Below, in pieces: positions 46,911 through 56,301 of a DNA stretch of 64,000 nt. Source of the stretch: Pandoraea norimbergensis. Lineage in GTDB: Bacteria > Pseudomonadota > Gammaproteobacteria > Burkholderiales > Burkholderiaceae. The DNA lies in the NCBI RefSeq assembly GCF_001465545.3, contig NZ_CP013480.3, forward strand, positions 2,294,001 through 2,358,000, read 5' to 3'. The notes under the pieces are model-generated. The model was not told the DNA's origin and made no database searches. It was given only the letters and a program-made list of their open reading frames with translations. The stretch's first letter is position 1, and every line of letters begins with the position of its first letter. The translations under genes were made by a program, and so were the position numbers.

Positions 46911-48023
46911 TCAGGACGCTGCCGAAGCAGACGCGGCAGGCGTTTCAGTCGGATCGAAGATCTCGTACGGCATTGCCAGGAATTGCAGCGCAGGGCCCTC
47001 GGCCGTGCCGAGCCGAACGTCATCGGCTTCACGCGCGGCCAGTTTCAGTTCCACGAGAACGTCATAGCCACCGCCCGGTGCCGCGGCAGCTTGCACCACC
47101 ATGCCGCACGGTTGATCGGGGTCGCTGACTTCGACCAATTCCTGCGCGGGAATGGGCACGGGGCCACCGTCGGCCACATGTGCGAGGTGCAGGCGGCGCT
47201 TGATGACGCCGCGATATTGACTGCGCGCGACCACTTCCTGACCGGGATAGCAGCCCTTGCGGAAGCTCACGCCGCCCACGACTTCCCAATTCACCATTTG
47301 GGGCACGAATTGTTCTTGCGTGGCGGTGACCACATCGGCCACGCCGCTATGCACATCGAGCCACGCGGTCAGCGCCGGGTCGACGACGACCAGTCCCGGG
47401 GCGGCCTGCAACGCCGCCCAGACCTGCGCAGCCTGCGCGACCGGCACGCTCCAGAGATAACGGGGCAGCGATCGGGCCGTGCCGGCATCGGGCAGACGGA
47501 TCAGGCTCGTCGGCGCATCGCCAAGCGTGCCCTGCACGGCTGCTAGCGGCGCGGCGGGCAGCGTCGCGAACGTTTGCAAAAGGACGTTTTCGGCGGCGGG
47601 GCCGCCAACCTGAATCAGCACATGCGTTGCCGTGGCATCGGTCAGCTTGGCCTTCGCCCGCAGCACGAACATCGACAAGCGCTTCTGAACGGCCGCCTGA
47701 ACATCGGCGGCACCGGCCAGATAGATCGTGGCGTCGGGGGTAGCGTCGCGCCACATCAGGAACGTGGCGAGCAACCGCCCTTTGGCCGAACAATAGCCTG
47801 TGAGCCGCGCCTGGGTGGGCTTGAGGTGTTCGACATCATTGGTCAGTTGCCCATGCAGGAAGCTCGCGGCGTCGGCGCCGGTCACGGCGATGAGGCCCGT
47901 GTCGTGCGCCAGCGCGGCGAAACTGCCCGATTGGAGTGCTGCAAACTGCGCCGCACGCGCATCGGGATCGGACGAAGATGCGGCTGCCGCTTGCGGCAGA
48001 AGTTCACGCCATTGGGAATTCAT
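46911..48023 (-). CDS. ygfZ: folate-binding iron-sulfur repair protein YgfZ
   Basis: 370 residues of the GcvT-like fold. The YgfZ signature KGCYPGQEVVAR is present and holds the single conserved cysteine. It binds tetrahydrofolate and supports iron-sulfur enzymes such as MiaB. Residues 1-60 begin with a low-complexity Ala stretch. The start at 48021-48023 is preferred because the next upstream frame covers the promoter region. No good ribosome site is seen. It leads the ygfZ-DUF4936-NRDE operon, with a possible divergent promoter shared with mltG. Confidence 0.94.
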   Translation of the reverse strand: MNSQWRELLPQAAAASSSDPDARAAQFAALQSGSFAALAHDTGLIAVTGADAASFLHGQLTNDVEHLKPTQARLTGYCSAKGRLLATFLMWRDATPDATIYLAGAADVQAAVQKRLSMFVLRAKAKLTDATATHVLIQVGGPAAENVLLQTFATLPAAPLAAVQGTLGDAPTSLIRLPDAGTARSLPRYLWSVPVAQAAQVWAALQAAPGLVVVDPALTAWLDVHSGVADVVTATQEQFVPQMVNWEVVGGVSFRKGCYPGQEVVARSQYRGVIKRRLHLAHVADGGPVPIPAQELVEVSDPDQPCGMVVQAAAAPGGGYDVLVELKLAAREADDVRLGTAEGPALQFLAMPYEIFDPTETPAASASAAS

Positions 48024-48045
48024 ATACAGGAGTGCCTGTCTATCT

Positions 48046-48074
48046 TTGAGGGTTCGGCAAGTCAAAGTATTATA
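48046..48074. promoter_or_regulatory. divergent promoter region ygfZ / mltG
   Basis: Plus: TTGAGG (48046-48051), 16 bases, TATTAT (48068-48073). Minus: TATAAT on 48069-48074, without a clear -35. The two -10 elements overlap, so ygfZ and mltG transcription may compete. Confidence 0.5.
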
Positions 48075-48211
48075 TTGGGTCTTCCGCTTGGGCGTGCGAG
48101 CCCGGTTCGACGCGCAAAACGCGAAGCACGAACCGCCGTTATCCATACACGCCCGGGTTGACCGAGTCCCCCGAACCCGCTGCCGTCCGAGCGCGACTTA
48201 TTCTGCAATAC

Positions 48212-49207
48212 ATGTCCTTCATCAAACGCTTGTTCGTGCTGTTGATTGTCGCCGCGTTGGCGGCGGGCGGTGCTTTCTATTACTGGGCGCAAGCCCCAAT
48301 GCAGCTCGTCAAGCCCACGCTTGACGTGACGATCAAACCCTACAGTTCGGTGCGTAGCGTCGCGACCCAGCTCCGCACGGGCGGCGTGCCGGTGCATCCG
48401 CTGCTGTTCAATCTGCTCGCCCGCATCATGGACGTGGGCACCAAGCTCAAGTCCGGCAACTACGAGTTCGCCACGGGCGTCACGCCCATCGACGTGATGG
48501 AGAAGCTCGCACGAGGCGACGTCAATCAGTACGTGGTGACGATCATCGAAGGCTGGACCTTCAAGAAAATGCGTGCCGAGATCGACCTCAACCCGGCGCT
48601 GCGTCACGACACGGCCGGATTGCCCGACGCCGACATCATGCAGCTCGTGGGCGCCGATCGCGCCGAAGCCGAGGGCATGTTCTTCCCGGACACCTACCTC
48701 TTTCCGAAGGGCTCCAGCGACGTCGACATCTACAAGCGTGCTTATCGCCTGATGCAGAAGCGTCTGGATGAAGCCTGGGCCGCGCGCGCGCCGGGCTTGC
48801 CGTACAACACGCCGTACGAGGCACTGATCATGGCATCGCTGGTGGAGAAAGAGACAGGGCAGGCCGTGGAACGGGGGCAAGTCGCCGCCGTGTTCGTGAA
48901 CCGCCTGAAGAAACGTATGCTGCTCCAGACTGACCCGACAGTGATCTACGGTATGGGCGACCTCTACACGGGGCGTATTCGCAAGCGCGACTTGCAGACC
49001 GATACGCCTTACAACACCTACACGCGCGCCGGGCTGCCGCCGACGCCGATTGCGCTGCCCGGCGTGGCATCGCTGGCGGCGGCGCTTAATCCCGCCCCGA
49101 GCGATGCGCTCTATTTCGTGGCGCGGGGCGATGGCACGAGCCATTTCTCGACCAATCTCCAGGAGCACAATCGCGCCGTGGACAAATACCAGCGAGGTGA
49201 TCAATGA
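48212..49207 (+). CDS. mltG: endolytic transglycosylase MltG (YceG)
   Basis: Membrane-bound endo-lytic murein transglycosylase that cuts nascent glycan strands. 331 residues with one N-terminal membrane segment (about 5-24) and the YceG domain (about 40-325). The catalytic Glu is in LVEKETGQA, near residues 212-214. The ATG at 48212 is chosen because the product starts with the expected [11 protein letters not shown] anchor; a TTG 54 bases upstream is the alternative. It overlaps tmk by 4 bases (ATGA). Confidence 0.95.
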   Translation: MSFIKRLFVLLIVAALAAGGAFYYWAQAPMQLVKPTLDVTIKPYSSVRSVATQLRTGGVPVHPLLFNLLARIMDVGTKLKSGNYEFATGVTPIDVMEKLARGDVNQYVVTIIEGWTFKKMRAEIDLNPALRHDTAGLPDADIMQLVGADRAEAEGMFFPDTYLFPKGSSDVDIYKRAYRLMQKRLDEAWAARAPGLPYNTPYEALIMASLVEKETGQAVERGQVAAVFVNRLKKRMLLQTDPTVIYGMGDLYTGRIRKRDLQTDTPYNTYTRAGLPPTPIALPGVASLAAALNPAPSDALYFVARGDGTSHFSTNLQEHNRAVDKYQRGDQ

Positions 49208-49866
49208 CGCAACCTAACGCCGCACCGGCCACCGTGCCGGGCAAGTTCGTGACTTTCGAGGGCATCGACGGCGCTGGCAAGAGCACGCACGTGAATGCCT
49301 TTGTGGAGACGCTGCGTCAGGGGCTCGCCCGCGTTGGCCGTGACGTCGTGGCCACGCGTGAGCCGGGCGGCACGCCGCTGGGCGAAGCGTTGCGCAAACT
49401 CGTGCTCGATGAGCCGATGGATATCGAAACCGAAGCGCTGCTGATGTTTGCCGGACGCCGTGAGCATCTGGTCAAAGTCATCGAACCCGCGCTGACCCGT
49501 GGCGACTGGGTGGTCTCCGACCGCTTCACCGATGCGACGTTCGCCTATCAGGGCGGTGGCCGTGGCCTCTCGCTCGACAAGCTGTCGGTGCTTGAGCAGT
49601 GGGTGCAGGGCACCCGCCAGCCGGACCTCACGATTCTGTTCGATCTCGATCCGTCGATTGCGGCGGCCCGATTGGCCGGTGCCCGCGCGCCGGACAAGTT
49701 CGAGCGCGAGTCGGCTGCCTTTTTCACCCGAGTGCGTGAAGAGTACCTGCGTCGTGCGCAAGCGTCGGCGGGCCGCTTCGTTGTGATCGACGCGGCCCAG
49801 AGCATCGATGCCATCGCCGCAGAACTCGCTGGGGTCTTTGCGCGACTGGGCGTGCCCGGGCACTGA
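49204..49866 (+). CDS. tmk: thymidylate kinase
   Basis: Phosphorylates dTMP to dTDP. 220 residues: P-loop [11 protein letters not shown], the Mg-binding [27 protein letters not shown] and a C-terminal lid. It overlaps the mltG stop by four bases (ATGA) and precedes holB. The mltG-tmk-holB order is common in betaproteobacteria and gammaproteobacteria. Confidence 0.97.
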   Translation: MTQPNAAPATVPGKFVTFEGIDGAGKSTHVNAFVETLRQGLARVGRDVVATREPGGTPLGEALRKLVLDEPMDIETEALLMFAGRREHLVKVIEPALTRGDWVVSDRFTDATFAYQGGGRGLSLDKLSVLEQWVQGTRQPDLTILFDLDPSIAAARLAGARAPDKFERESAAFFTRVREEYLRRAQASAGRFVVIDAAQSIDAIAAELAGVFARLGVPGH

Positions 49867-50020
49867 CGGCGACAGTTGCTGAAGCGCCCCGCGAATGGGG
49901 CCATAATCCGGGTATTCGTTCGGTCTCCCGCCCGAAATCAGGCGCAAGCCGACGACGTTCCCCGCACTGATGTGTCATGCCAGCGCCCATGCTGGCGAAA
50001 ATTCAGGCCAAGGAGCCCCC

Positions 50021-51061
50021 ATGCTGTATCCGTGGCAGTCGCAGGACTGGACGCGCCTTAACGATCTTCGCAGCCAGATGCCGCATGCCCTGTTGTTGCA
50101 GGCGGTGCCCGGCATCGGCGAGCTCGTGCTTGCGCGCACCTTCGCGCAGGGTCTGCTCTGCGAGGCCCCGCGCGACGATTTGTCGCCGTGCGGCACGTGC
50201 AGCGCCTGCCAGTGGTTTGCCAGCGGCAATCACCCGGATTTTCGTGCTATCTGCCCGGAAATCATGGCCGATACGCTGCCCGGTGCCGAGAATCGCACCG
50301 AGGCCGACGCCGACAAGAAGACCAAGACCCCGAGTAAGGAAATCAAGATCGAGCAGGTGCGCGAAGTCATCGACTTTGCCAGCCTGGGCTCGCACCGTCA
50401 GGGGCGTCGCGTCGTGCTGCTGTATCCGGCGGAAGCGCTGAACGTGCACGCCGCCAACGCGTTGCTCAAGACACTCGAAGAACCGCCTGAAGGTGTCGTT
50501 TTCCTGCTGGTGACGACGCAACCCGATCGCCTGCTGCCGACGATTTTGTCGCGCTGCCGTCGCGTGGTACTCACACGCCCCGACGACAAGCAGTCGACGC
50601 AATGGCTCATGGGCGAAGCCGGCCTCGATGCCGCGACGGCGGCGGCGGTGCTGGCGGAAGCCGGTGGCGCGCCCCTGTCGGCCCGCACGTTGGCCGAGCC
50701 CGAAGAGCGGAGCTGGCGCGACTGGCTGCTGGGGCAACTGGCGCAGGGCGGGGTGGTCGACGCGTTCGCTTGTGCCGAGCAACTGCATAAGGGCAACCTG
50801 CCGGGCATTCTCGAAACGCTGCAACGCTGGTGCTTCGACGTACTCGCCGAACGCATGACGGGCAACTCGCGTTTCTACCCGGCCCACGCTAAGGCGCTGC
50901 GCCAGTGCGGCGACGCGACCGACGACGTGCGCCTGCTCGGCTTCCTGCGTGAGCTTGCGCAACAGCGTCAGGTGCAGAACCACCCGCTTAACACCCGTGT
51001 GCTGCTCGAAGCCCTTTTTCTGCAATACAAACAGTTGTTCGGCGCACCGGCGTCGCTCTGA
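50021..51061 (+). CDS. holB: DNA polymerase III subunit delta prime
   Basis: Clamp-loader subunit that opens the beta clamp with delta and gamma/tau. 346 residues. As expected for delta prime, the P-loop is degenerate (VPGIGELVLARTF lacks the GKT). A four-cysteine zinc site is present near residues 44-62 (CEAPRDDLSPCGTCSAC). The SRC motif (ILSRCRR) is intact. The ATG at 50021, with AAGGAG upstream, is preferred to one 51 bases earlier. Confidence 0.94.
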   Translation: MLYPWQSQDWTRLNDLRSQMPHALLLQAVPGIGELVLARTFAQGLLCEAPRDDLSPCGTCSACQWFASGNHPDFRAICPEIMADTLPGAENRTEADADKKTKTPSKEIKIEQVREVIDFASLGSHRQGRRVVLLYPAEALNVHAANALLKTLEEPPEGVVFLLVTTQPDRLLPTILSRCRRVVLTRPDDKQSTQWLMGEAGLDAATAAAVLAEAGGAPLSARTLAEPEERSWRDWLLGQLAQGGVVDAFACAEQLHKGNLPGILETLQRWCFDVLAERMTGNSRFYPAHAKALRQCGDATDDVRLLGFLRELAQQRQVQNHPLNTRVLLEALFLQYKQLFGAPASL

Positions 51062-51090
51062 CTCCGACACCGGAACCCTGATCGTCCATC

Positions 51091-51873
51091 ATGTTTATCG
51101 ATTCGCACTGTCACATCAATTTTCCCGAACTGGCCGAGCAGATGCCCGACCTGCTGGCCCGCATGCGCGAGAACAAGGTGAGTCACGCCTTGTGTGTGTC
51201 GGTCGATCTGCCCACGCTGCCGCAGGTGTTGGAGATCGCGGCACAACACGAGAATGTCTACGCCTCGGTGGGGGTGCATCCCGATTACGAAGACACGCCC
51301 GAGCCGAGCGTCGACGACCTCGTGCGTCTTGCGGCTACGCCCAAGGTGGTAGCCATCGGGGAGACCGGTCTCGACTATTACCGGCTGGAAGGGCGCTCCA
51401 TCGAAGACATGGAATGGCAGCGCGAGCGCTTTCGCACCCACATTCGTGCGGCGCGCGTGACAGGCAAGCCGCTCATCATTCACACTCGCTCGGCCGCCGA
51501 TGACACGCTGCGCCTCATGCGTGAAGAAAACGCGGGCGAGCCGGCCGGTGTGATGCACTGCTTCACCGAAAGCTGGGACGTGGCACAAGGCGCGCTCGAT
51601 CAGAACTTCTACATCTCGTTCTCGGGTATCGTCACTTTCAAGAGTGCCCGCGATTTGCAAGACGTTGCACGCCGCGTGCCGCTCGATCGCATGCTGATCG
51701 AAACCGATTCGCCGTATCTCGCGCCGGTGCCGTATCGCGGCAAGCTGAACCAGCCCGGCTACGTGCGTCATGTGGCCGAATTCATTGCCGATTTGCGCGG
51801 CGAACCGGTCCAGAAGATTGCCGAGGTGACAACGGAGAACTTCTTCCGCCTGTTTGCCGCCGCAAAACATTGA
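51091..51873 (+). CDS. tatD: TatD family deoxyribonuclease
   Basis: Metal-dependent DNase of 260 residues, active on single strands and 3' ends. Metal ligands are visible: SHCHINF (His pair), GETGLDYY (Glu), HTRSA, MHCFTES and the C-terminal ETDSPYLAP. 29 bases after holB, probably co-transcribed with mltG-tmk-holB. Confidence 0.95.
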   Translation: MFIDSHCHINFPELAEQMPDLLARMRENKVSHALCVSVDLPTLPQVLEIAAQHENVYASVGVHPDYEDTPEPSVDDLVRLAATPKVVAIGETGLDYYRLEGRSIEDMEWQRERFRTHIRAARVTGKPLIIHTRSAADDTLRLMREENAGEPAGVMHCFTESWDVAQGALDQNFYISFSGIVTFKSARDLQDVARRVPLDRMLIETDSPYLAPVPYRGKLNQPGYVRHVAEFIADLRGEPVQKIAEVTTENFFRLFAAAKH

Positions 51874-51976
51874 AGCGAGTTGCCTCACCGCGCCAAGATC
51901 CGTACGACTTGCGCGGTTTCATCGCCTTGCCCCCAGCGTTACTCAATTTCAACGGTCTACCGACAGGAGTCCACCG

Positions 51977-52651
51977 ATGCGCAAATTCCCGATGATCCGA
52001 GCCTTGATGTTGCTCAGCGTGCTTTGGCTGACGGCGTGTGCCACGGCGGCGACGTCGAATGTGGCGCTGTTCAAGGCCGTCACGTTCAACGATACGAAGG
52101 CTGTGGCCGAAGCCCTCAAGGCCGGCGTCGATCCGAACACGCGTGACGAGAAGGGCAATCCGTTGCTGGTGATCGCGATGCGCGAGAAGTCGGTCGATGT
52201 CGCGCGACTGCTCATCAACAACGACAAGACGGATCTCGATGCGACCAATGCCGCCGGTGAAAACGCGCTGATGCTCGCCTCGCTGCAAGGCCTCACGCCG
52301 ATGGTCAAGCTGATGATCGACAAGGAAGCCGAGGTCAACAAGAAGGGCTGGGCACCGCTGCATTACGCGGCGACCAGCGGCAATGACGAGATCGTGCAGT
52401 TGCTGCTCGATGCGTCGGCGTATGTCGATGCCGAATCGCCCAACGGCACCACGCCGCTCATGATGGCCGCACGCGGTGGTCACATCACGACCTGCAAGGT
52501 GCTGCTCGACGGCGGTGCCGATGTGCGCTTGAAGAACCAATTGGGGCTCACCGCCATCGACTTCGCCAATCAGTCGAATCAGAAGGAAATTGCGGACGGT
52601 TTGCGCAAGCGTCTGGAGCAGGTGCAACAGTCGCGTCCGGCAGGGAAGTAA
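51977..52651 (+). CDS. ankyrin-repeat lipoprotein
   Basis: 224 residues. A lipoprotein signal ends at LTAC with Cys21 as the lipidated residue. The mature part has about five ankyrin repeats (for example NAAGENALMLASLQGLTPMV, WAPLHYAATSGNDEIVQLL, NGTTPLMMAARGGHITTCK), the protein-binding module. AGGAG 6 bases before the ATG at 51977. 103 bases after tatD and probably the last of that transcript. It is presumed to face the periplasm; partner unknown. Confidence 0.9.
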   Translation: MRKFPMIRALMLLSVLWLTACATAATSNVALFKAVTFNDTKAVAEALKAGVDPNTRDEKGNPLLVIAMREKSVDVARLLINNDKTDLDATNAAGENALMLASLQGLTPMVKLMIDKEAEVNKKGWAPLHYAATSGNDEIVQLLLDASAYVDAESPNGTTPLMMAARGGHITTCKVLLDGGADVRLKNQLGLTAIDFANQSNQKEIADGLRKRLEQVQQSRPAGK

Positions 52652-52694
52652 GTCGTAGCCCGGGGGCGCAGCAAGGCGCGGTGCGTTATTGCAC

Positions 52695-53498
52695 TTAGTT
52701 TCGCGGCGCCCCGTGACGGCCCACACCGGAGAGGAAGGCGCGGGCCCCTTCGAGACCTTCCGAGAACACCACATCGTGTCCCGCTGCGCCTTCCTGGCGC
52801 AGCGCATCTTCCAGCGGTAAATCCCATTGCGCGTAAGCGGCCCGCCGGTCGGCGCGCAACGCGCCCTGCGGCAACGCGGCCAGTTGATGTGCCAGAGCAA
52901 TGGCCCCCTGAAGCGCCATGCCCTCCGGCACCAACCGGTTCACCAGCCCGATCTCGAAACCTTCCTGTGCACCGACCGCGCGCCCGGTCAGAATCATGTC
53001 GAGCGCACGGCTCATACCGATCAGTCGCGGCAAACGCACCGTGCCGCCGTCGATGAGCGGCACGCCGAAGCGGCGGCAAAACACGCCGAACGTCGCCGAC
53101 ACGTCCGCCACTCGCAAGTCGCACCACAACGCCAGTTCCAGCCCGCCCGCCACCGCGTGGCCGGTGACCGCGGCAATCACCGGTTTGTCGAGATGGCGGC
53201 GCGTCAGGCCCATCGGGCCGTCGCCGCTGCCATCGGGTGTGACGACGTTGCGTCGCTGGGGATCGTCGAAAGCCGAGAGGTCGGCGCCGGCACAGAACGT
53301 CGAGCCTTTGCCGCACAACACGGCTACGCTCGCGTTGCTGTCGCGCTCGAAGGCGAGCAGTGCATCGCGCAAGGCGTTGGCCATCTCGCGGTCGACGGCA
53401 TTGCGGCGTGCAGCACGAGCCAGCGTGATGACCGTCACCGGCCCATCGTTTTCGACGCTCACGCTGGGCGCCGAGCTATCGTTCTGACTTTGGCTCAT
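52695..53498 (-). CDS. enoyl-CoA hydratase/isomerase (crotonase) family
   Basis: 267 residues. Oxyanion hole segment is TFCAGADLSAF and GGLELALWCD holds the first catalytic Glu position. In the second Glu position the usual PEVxxG is replaced by CRRFGVPLIDGGT, so an Arg stands in place of the Glu; such members may not be plain hydratases. The start ATG at 53496-53498 has AAGGAG 8 bases before it. Located 196 bases downstream of otsA, not obviously in its operon. Confidence 0.87.
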   Translation of the reverse strand: MSQSQNDSSAPSVSVENDGPVTVITLARAARRNAVDREMANALRDALLAFERDSNASVAVLCGKGSTFCAGADLSAFDDPQRRNVVTPDGSGDGPMGLTRRHLDKPVIAAVTGHAVAGGLELALWCDLRVADVSATFGVFCRRFGVPLIDGGTVRLPRLIGMSRALDMILTGRAVGAQEGFEIGLVNRLVPEGMALQGAIALAHQLAALPQGALRADRRAAYAQWDLPLEDALRQEGAAGHDVVFSEGLEGARAFLSGVGRHGAPRN

Positions 53499-53539
53499 GG
53501 CGAGTCTCCTTGTCACGGTGCGCGCGTTCCGGGAACGTC

Positions 53540-53680
53540 AGGTGGGGCGCGCTTTTGCATCGCACCCCCGAGTCGCGTCGATGTGTGCCGAAGCGTCAAA
53601 GCACGGAGCCTGAACGCCTCGGCGCCTCGGCGCCTCGGCGACTCAAAGCGCCCGTCAGCCTCGGCGTCCCGAAGCGTCCG
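53540..53680. repeat. GCCTCGGC-type microrepeats between the crotonase and otsA
   Basis: CGCCTCGG is repeated with a 9-base period in 53615-53640, and GCGTCCGTCAG-like pieces follow to the otsA stop. Too short and degenerate to be a mobile repeat. Confidence 0.4.
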
Positions 53681-55108
53681 TCAGGCCGCCGCAGGTTGTG
53701 CGCAGCGCACCAGCACCGGGGTGGCGGGTGTTGTCGCGCTCGGCGTACGAAGATCGGTCATGAACCGGTCGCGCCACGTCGACAGATTGTGTTCGCGCAA
53801 TGTTGCCATCATGCCCTCGTAGCGCGACTGTCGCTCGGATAGCGACATGTTCAGGGCCGAGCGAAGCGCTTCAGCCATTTCGTCGATGTCATACGGATTG
53901 ACGATCAATGCGCCATCAAGCTCTTGTGCCGCGCCCGCAAAACACGAGAGCACGAGCACCCCCGGATCGGCGGGGTCTTGCGACGCCACATACTCCTTGG
54001 CGACGAGATTCATACCGTCGCGCAGCGGCGTTACGTACCCTACTTGCGACGCCCGGAAGAACGACATCAAGACTTCGTGATCGTAGCGTTTGTTGATATA
54101 GCGCAGCGGTGTCCAGGCCAGATCTGAGAAGCGGCCATTGATGTGCCCCGCCTCGGTTTCCAACTGACGCCGGATCTCGCCGTACCCGGCCACATCCGAG
54201 CGGCTGGGCGGTGCGACTTGCACGAAGCTCACCGTGCCTTGCTGGTTGGGCCACAGCTCCAGCAGTCGCTCGAACGCGCGAAAACGCTCCAGCATCCCCT
54301 TGGAGTAGTCGAGCCGGTCCACGCTCATGATCAGCTTGCGTTGCTGCAACCCCTGCTTCAGATCGAGGATGTGCTTCACGGTGGCACGCGCAGTCGCCTG
54401 TTGCTGAATTTCGTCCGGATACACGCCGATCGGATAAACGCCCGTACGGAACGTGCGGCCATACGCGGTGACCGTGCCGTCGTCGTGCAGCGTGCCACCC
54501 GCGTAGCGCACCAGATAGTCGGTGAAGGCGGTGCGGTCGGGCTCGGTCTGAAAGCCGACGAGATCGTATTCGCACATCGCGCGCACGAGCGCCTCGTGCG
54601 GCGGCACGGTCATCAGCACCTGCGGCGACGGAAAGGGGATGTGCAAAAAGAAGCCGAGCCGCTGCTTGATACCGATATGCCGGCAGGCCTGCGCAAATGG
54701 CAGCAGATGATAGTCATGCACCCAGATCAGGTCGTCCGGCTGCAACAGCGGCGCGAGCAGCGACGCAAAGCGGGCATTGACGTGGCGATAGCCGTTGTAG
54801 TCGTCGCGCTGAAAGCGCGTGAGGTCGTCGCGATAGTGAAACGTCGGCCAGAGGGTGGCGTTGGAGAAACCGCGGTAGTAGGTGTTGTAATCGCGGCGCG
54901 TGAGCGGCACCGTGGCGAACGTGACGTTGTTGCGATGCGCGATGTCCGGGGCCGTTGCCGGCACCGCATCGATCTCGCCATTCCATCCGAACCACATGCC
55001 GCCGGTGTTTTTTAGCGCATCGAACACGCCGATGGCGAGCCCGCCGGCGGTGGGCTTGCCCTCGGTGATCGGGGCGACCCGGTTCGACACGATGACTAGG
55101 CGACTCAT
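53681..55108 (-). CDS. otsA: trehalose-6-phosphate synthase
   Basis: GT20 enzyme that joins UDP-glucose and glucose-6-phosphate. 475 residues, close to E. coli OtsA (474). The N-terminal MSRLVIVSNRVAP, the UDP-glucose region VDRLDYSKGMLERF and the C-terminal TPLRDGMNLVAKEYVA are all present. It overlaps otsB by 4 bases (ATGA). The C-terminal 30 residues are Thr/Ala/Pro rich. Confidence 0.97.
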   Translation of the reverse strand: MSRLVIVSNRVAPITEGKPTAGGLAIGVFDALKNTGGMWFGWNGEIDAVPATAPDIAHRNNVTFATVPLTRRDYNTYYRGFSNATLWPTFHYRDDLTRFQRDDYNGYRHVNARFASLLAPLLQPDDLIWVHDYHLLPFAQACRHIGIKQRLGFFLHIPFPSPQVLMTVPPHEALVRAMCEYDLVGFQTEPDRTAFTDYLVRYAGGTLHDDGTVTAYGRTFRTGVYPIGVYPDEIQQQATARATVKHILDLKQGLQQRKLIMSVDRLDYSKGMLERFRAFERLLELWPNQQGTVSFVQVAPPSRSDVAGYGEIRRQLETEAGHINGRFSDLAWTPLRYINKRYDHEVLMSFFRASQVGYVTPLRDGMNLVAKEYVASQDPADPGVLVLSCFAGAAQELDGALIVNPYDIDEMAEALRSALNMSLSERQSRYEGMMATLREHNLSTWRDRFMTDLRTPSATTPATPVLVRCAQPAAA

Positions 55109-55902
55109 ACGTCTTTCTCCTGTGTAGGCGGGCGCAGGGTCAACAGCCAGGCTGTGAGCGCCTCGGGGGACGGCAGGCGGTGACGGGCGCAGGTCTCGCC
55201 TTCGCCGATCTTGATCGTGATACCGCCGTGCGCATTGACATCGGCAAACCCGGCCTCGTCAGTCAGGTCGTCGCCCGCAAACAGGGGCGTGCGACCGGCG
55301 AACGGCGGGGTTTGCATGAGGAGGGAGATGGCGCGGCCCTTGCTGACGTTGCGGGGCCGCAGTTCGAACACCATCTTGCCGGGCTGCAAGGCAAAGGTGT
55401 CGGCGTGCAGTTCGGCGAGGGCGCGCATGGTGTCGCGTGCCACCCCCGCCAGTTCCGGTGCACCACGATAGTGCAGGGCGAGTGCGCTGCCCTTGTTCTC
55501 GAGCAGCAGCCCCGGGTGTTGTTCGACGAGTGCGCGCAGCGGCGCGGCCATGGCGGCGATGCGTTCCGTATCGCGCCCAAGACCCTCCGCACGCTCGAAA
55601 TCGCCATTGGCATAGCGAATTTCGGCGCCGTGAAGGCCAGCGGCAGGCACGTGCAGGGGGGCGAGCAGACCGTCGATATCGTCAATGCGGCGCCCCGAGA
55701 CCACAGCCAGAGCGCCGTTCGCACGTTCCTTCAGCCGGGCGAGCACGCTGGCGGTGTCGCGCGGCAACCGCACGGCGTCGGGACGCGCGGCCAGTGGCGC
55801 CAGCGTGCCGTCCAGATCAAAGAAGAACGCCGTGGTGTGCACGTCGACGACACAGGTGTCGGCCGGCGTGGTGGCGGACGTGGCTAACGTAGGTTGTTCC
55901 AT
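55105..55902 (-). CDS. otsB: trehalose-6-phosphate phosphatase
   Basis: HAD-superfamily phosphatase, 265 residues, that releases trehalose. The nucleophile Asp29 is in FFFDLDGTLAP, and the motif IV acidic residues are in FAGDDLTDEAGF. GGAG precedes the ATG at 55900-55902; a longer frame to 56034 has no ribosome site. It is upstream of otsA in an otsBA operon, an osmotic-stress and stationary-phase pathway. Confidence 0.96.
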   Translation of the reverse strand: MEQPTLATSATTPADTCVVDVHTTAFFFDLDGTLAPLAARPDAVRLPRDTASVLARLKERANGALAVVSGRRIDDIDGLLAPLHVPAAGLHGAEIRYANGDFERAEGLGRDTERIAAMAAPLRALVEQHPGLLLENKGSALALHYRGAPELAGVARDTMRALAELHADTFALQPGKMVFELRPRNVSKGRAISLLMQTPPFAGRTPLFAGDDLTDEAGFADVNAHGGITIKIGEGETCARHRLPSPEALTAWLLTLRPPTQEKDV

Positions 55903-56301
55903 GGCACTCCGTCGCTGTCGTGCCGTAAGGTCGAATCCGGGGCCGAGCGGGTGGGCGCAGGGGAAGGGGAAAGTACGACGATGACGGCGGTTCGGTGGGG
56001 CGGGAGCGCGAACTTCCGCGCGGGATAAATTCATCCTAACCGCTCAAAAACCGACAGGGCGTCGTCCGTTCTATGAAATTCTTGTGGGATATCGCTGACA
56101 GGCGCCTGACAGGAACCGAAATTCAGGGCCAGAAGTGAAAGATCGGGTAAAGATTGAAACTGAGAATCGTTTGCAATAACATTCGATATTGCCGCAAAGC
56201 GCCCGGGGGGCGTTTGCGGTATGGCACACCTCCGGGAACGGGGTTGCGGCGCACATCGCCTGTGCCGCCCAAAGGCGCCCAGAGTTGCGCCGGACAACAC
56301 A
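55903..56301. promoter_or_regulatory. divergent region otsB / PepSY reductase
   Basis: 399 bases. A probable Fur box is at 56160-56183. CTGACAGG occurs twice 11 bases apart near 56095-56113. No gene is seen; the otsBA promoter is not identified. Confidence 0.5.
56160..56183. promoter_or_regulatory. probable Fur box
   Basis: On the minus strand the core reads TTGCAAACGATTCTCA, close to the common betaproteobacterial and pseudomonad form TTGCAAATGATTCTCA. It is about 120 bases upstream of the reductase start, so iron probably represses that gene. Confidence 0.6.

Noticed and set aside
50021..51061. Broken P-loop in holB as damage
   Set aside because: Delta prime naturally lacks a working ATP site.
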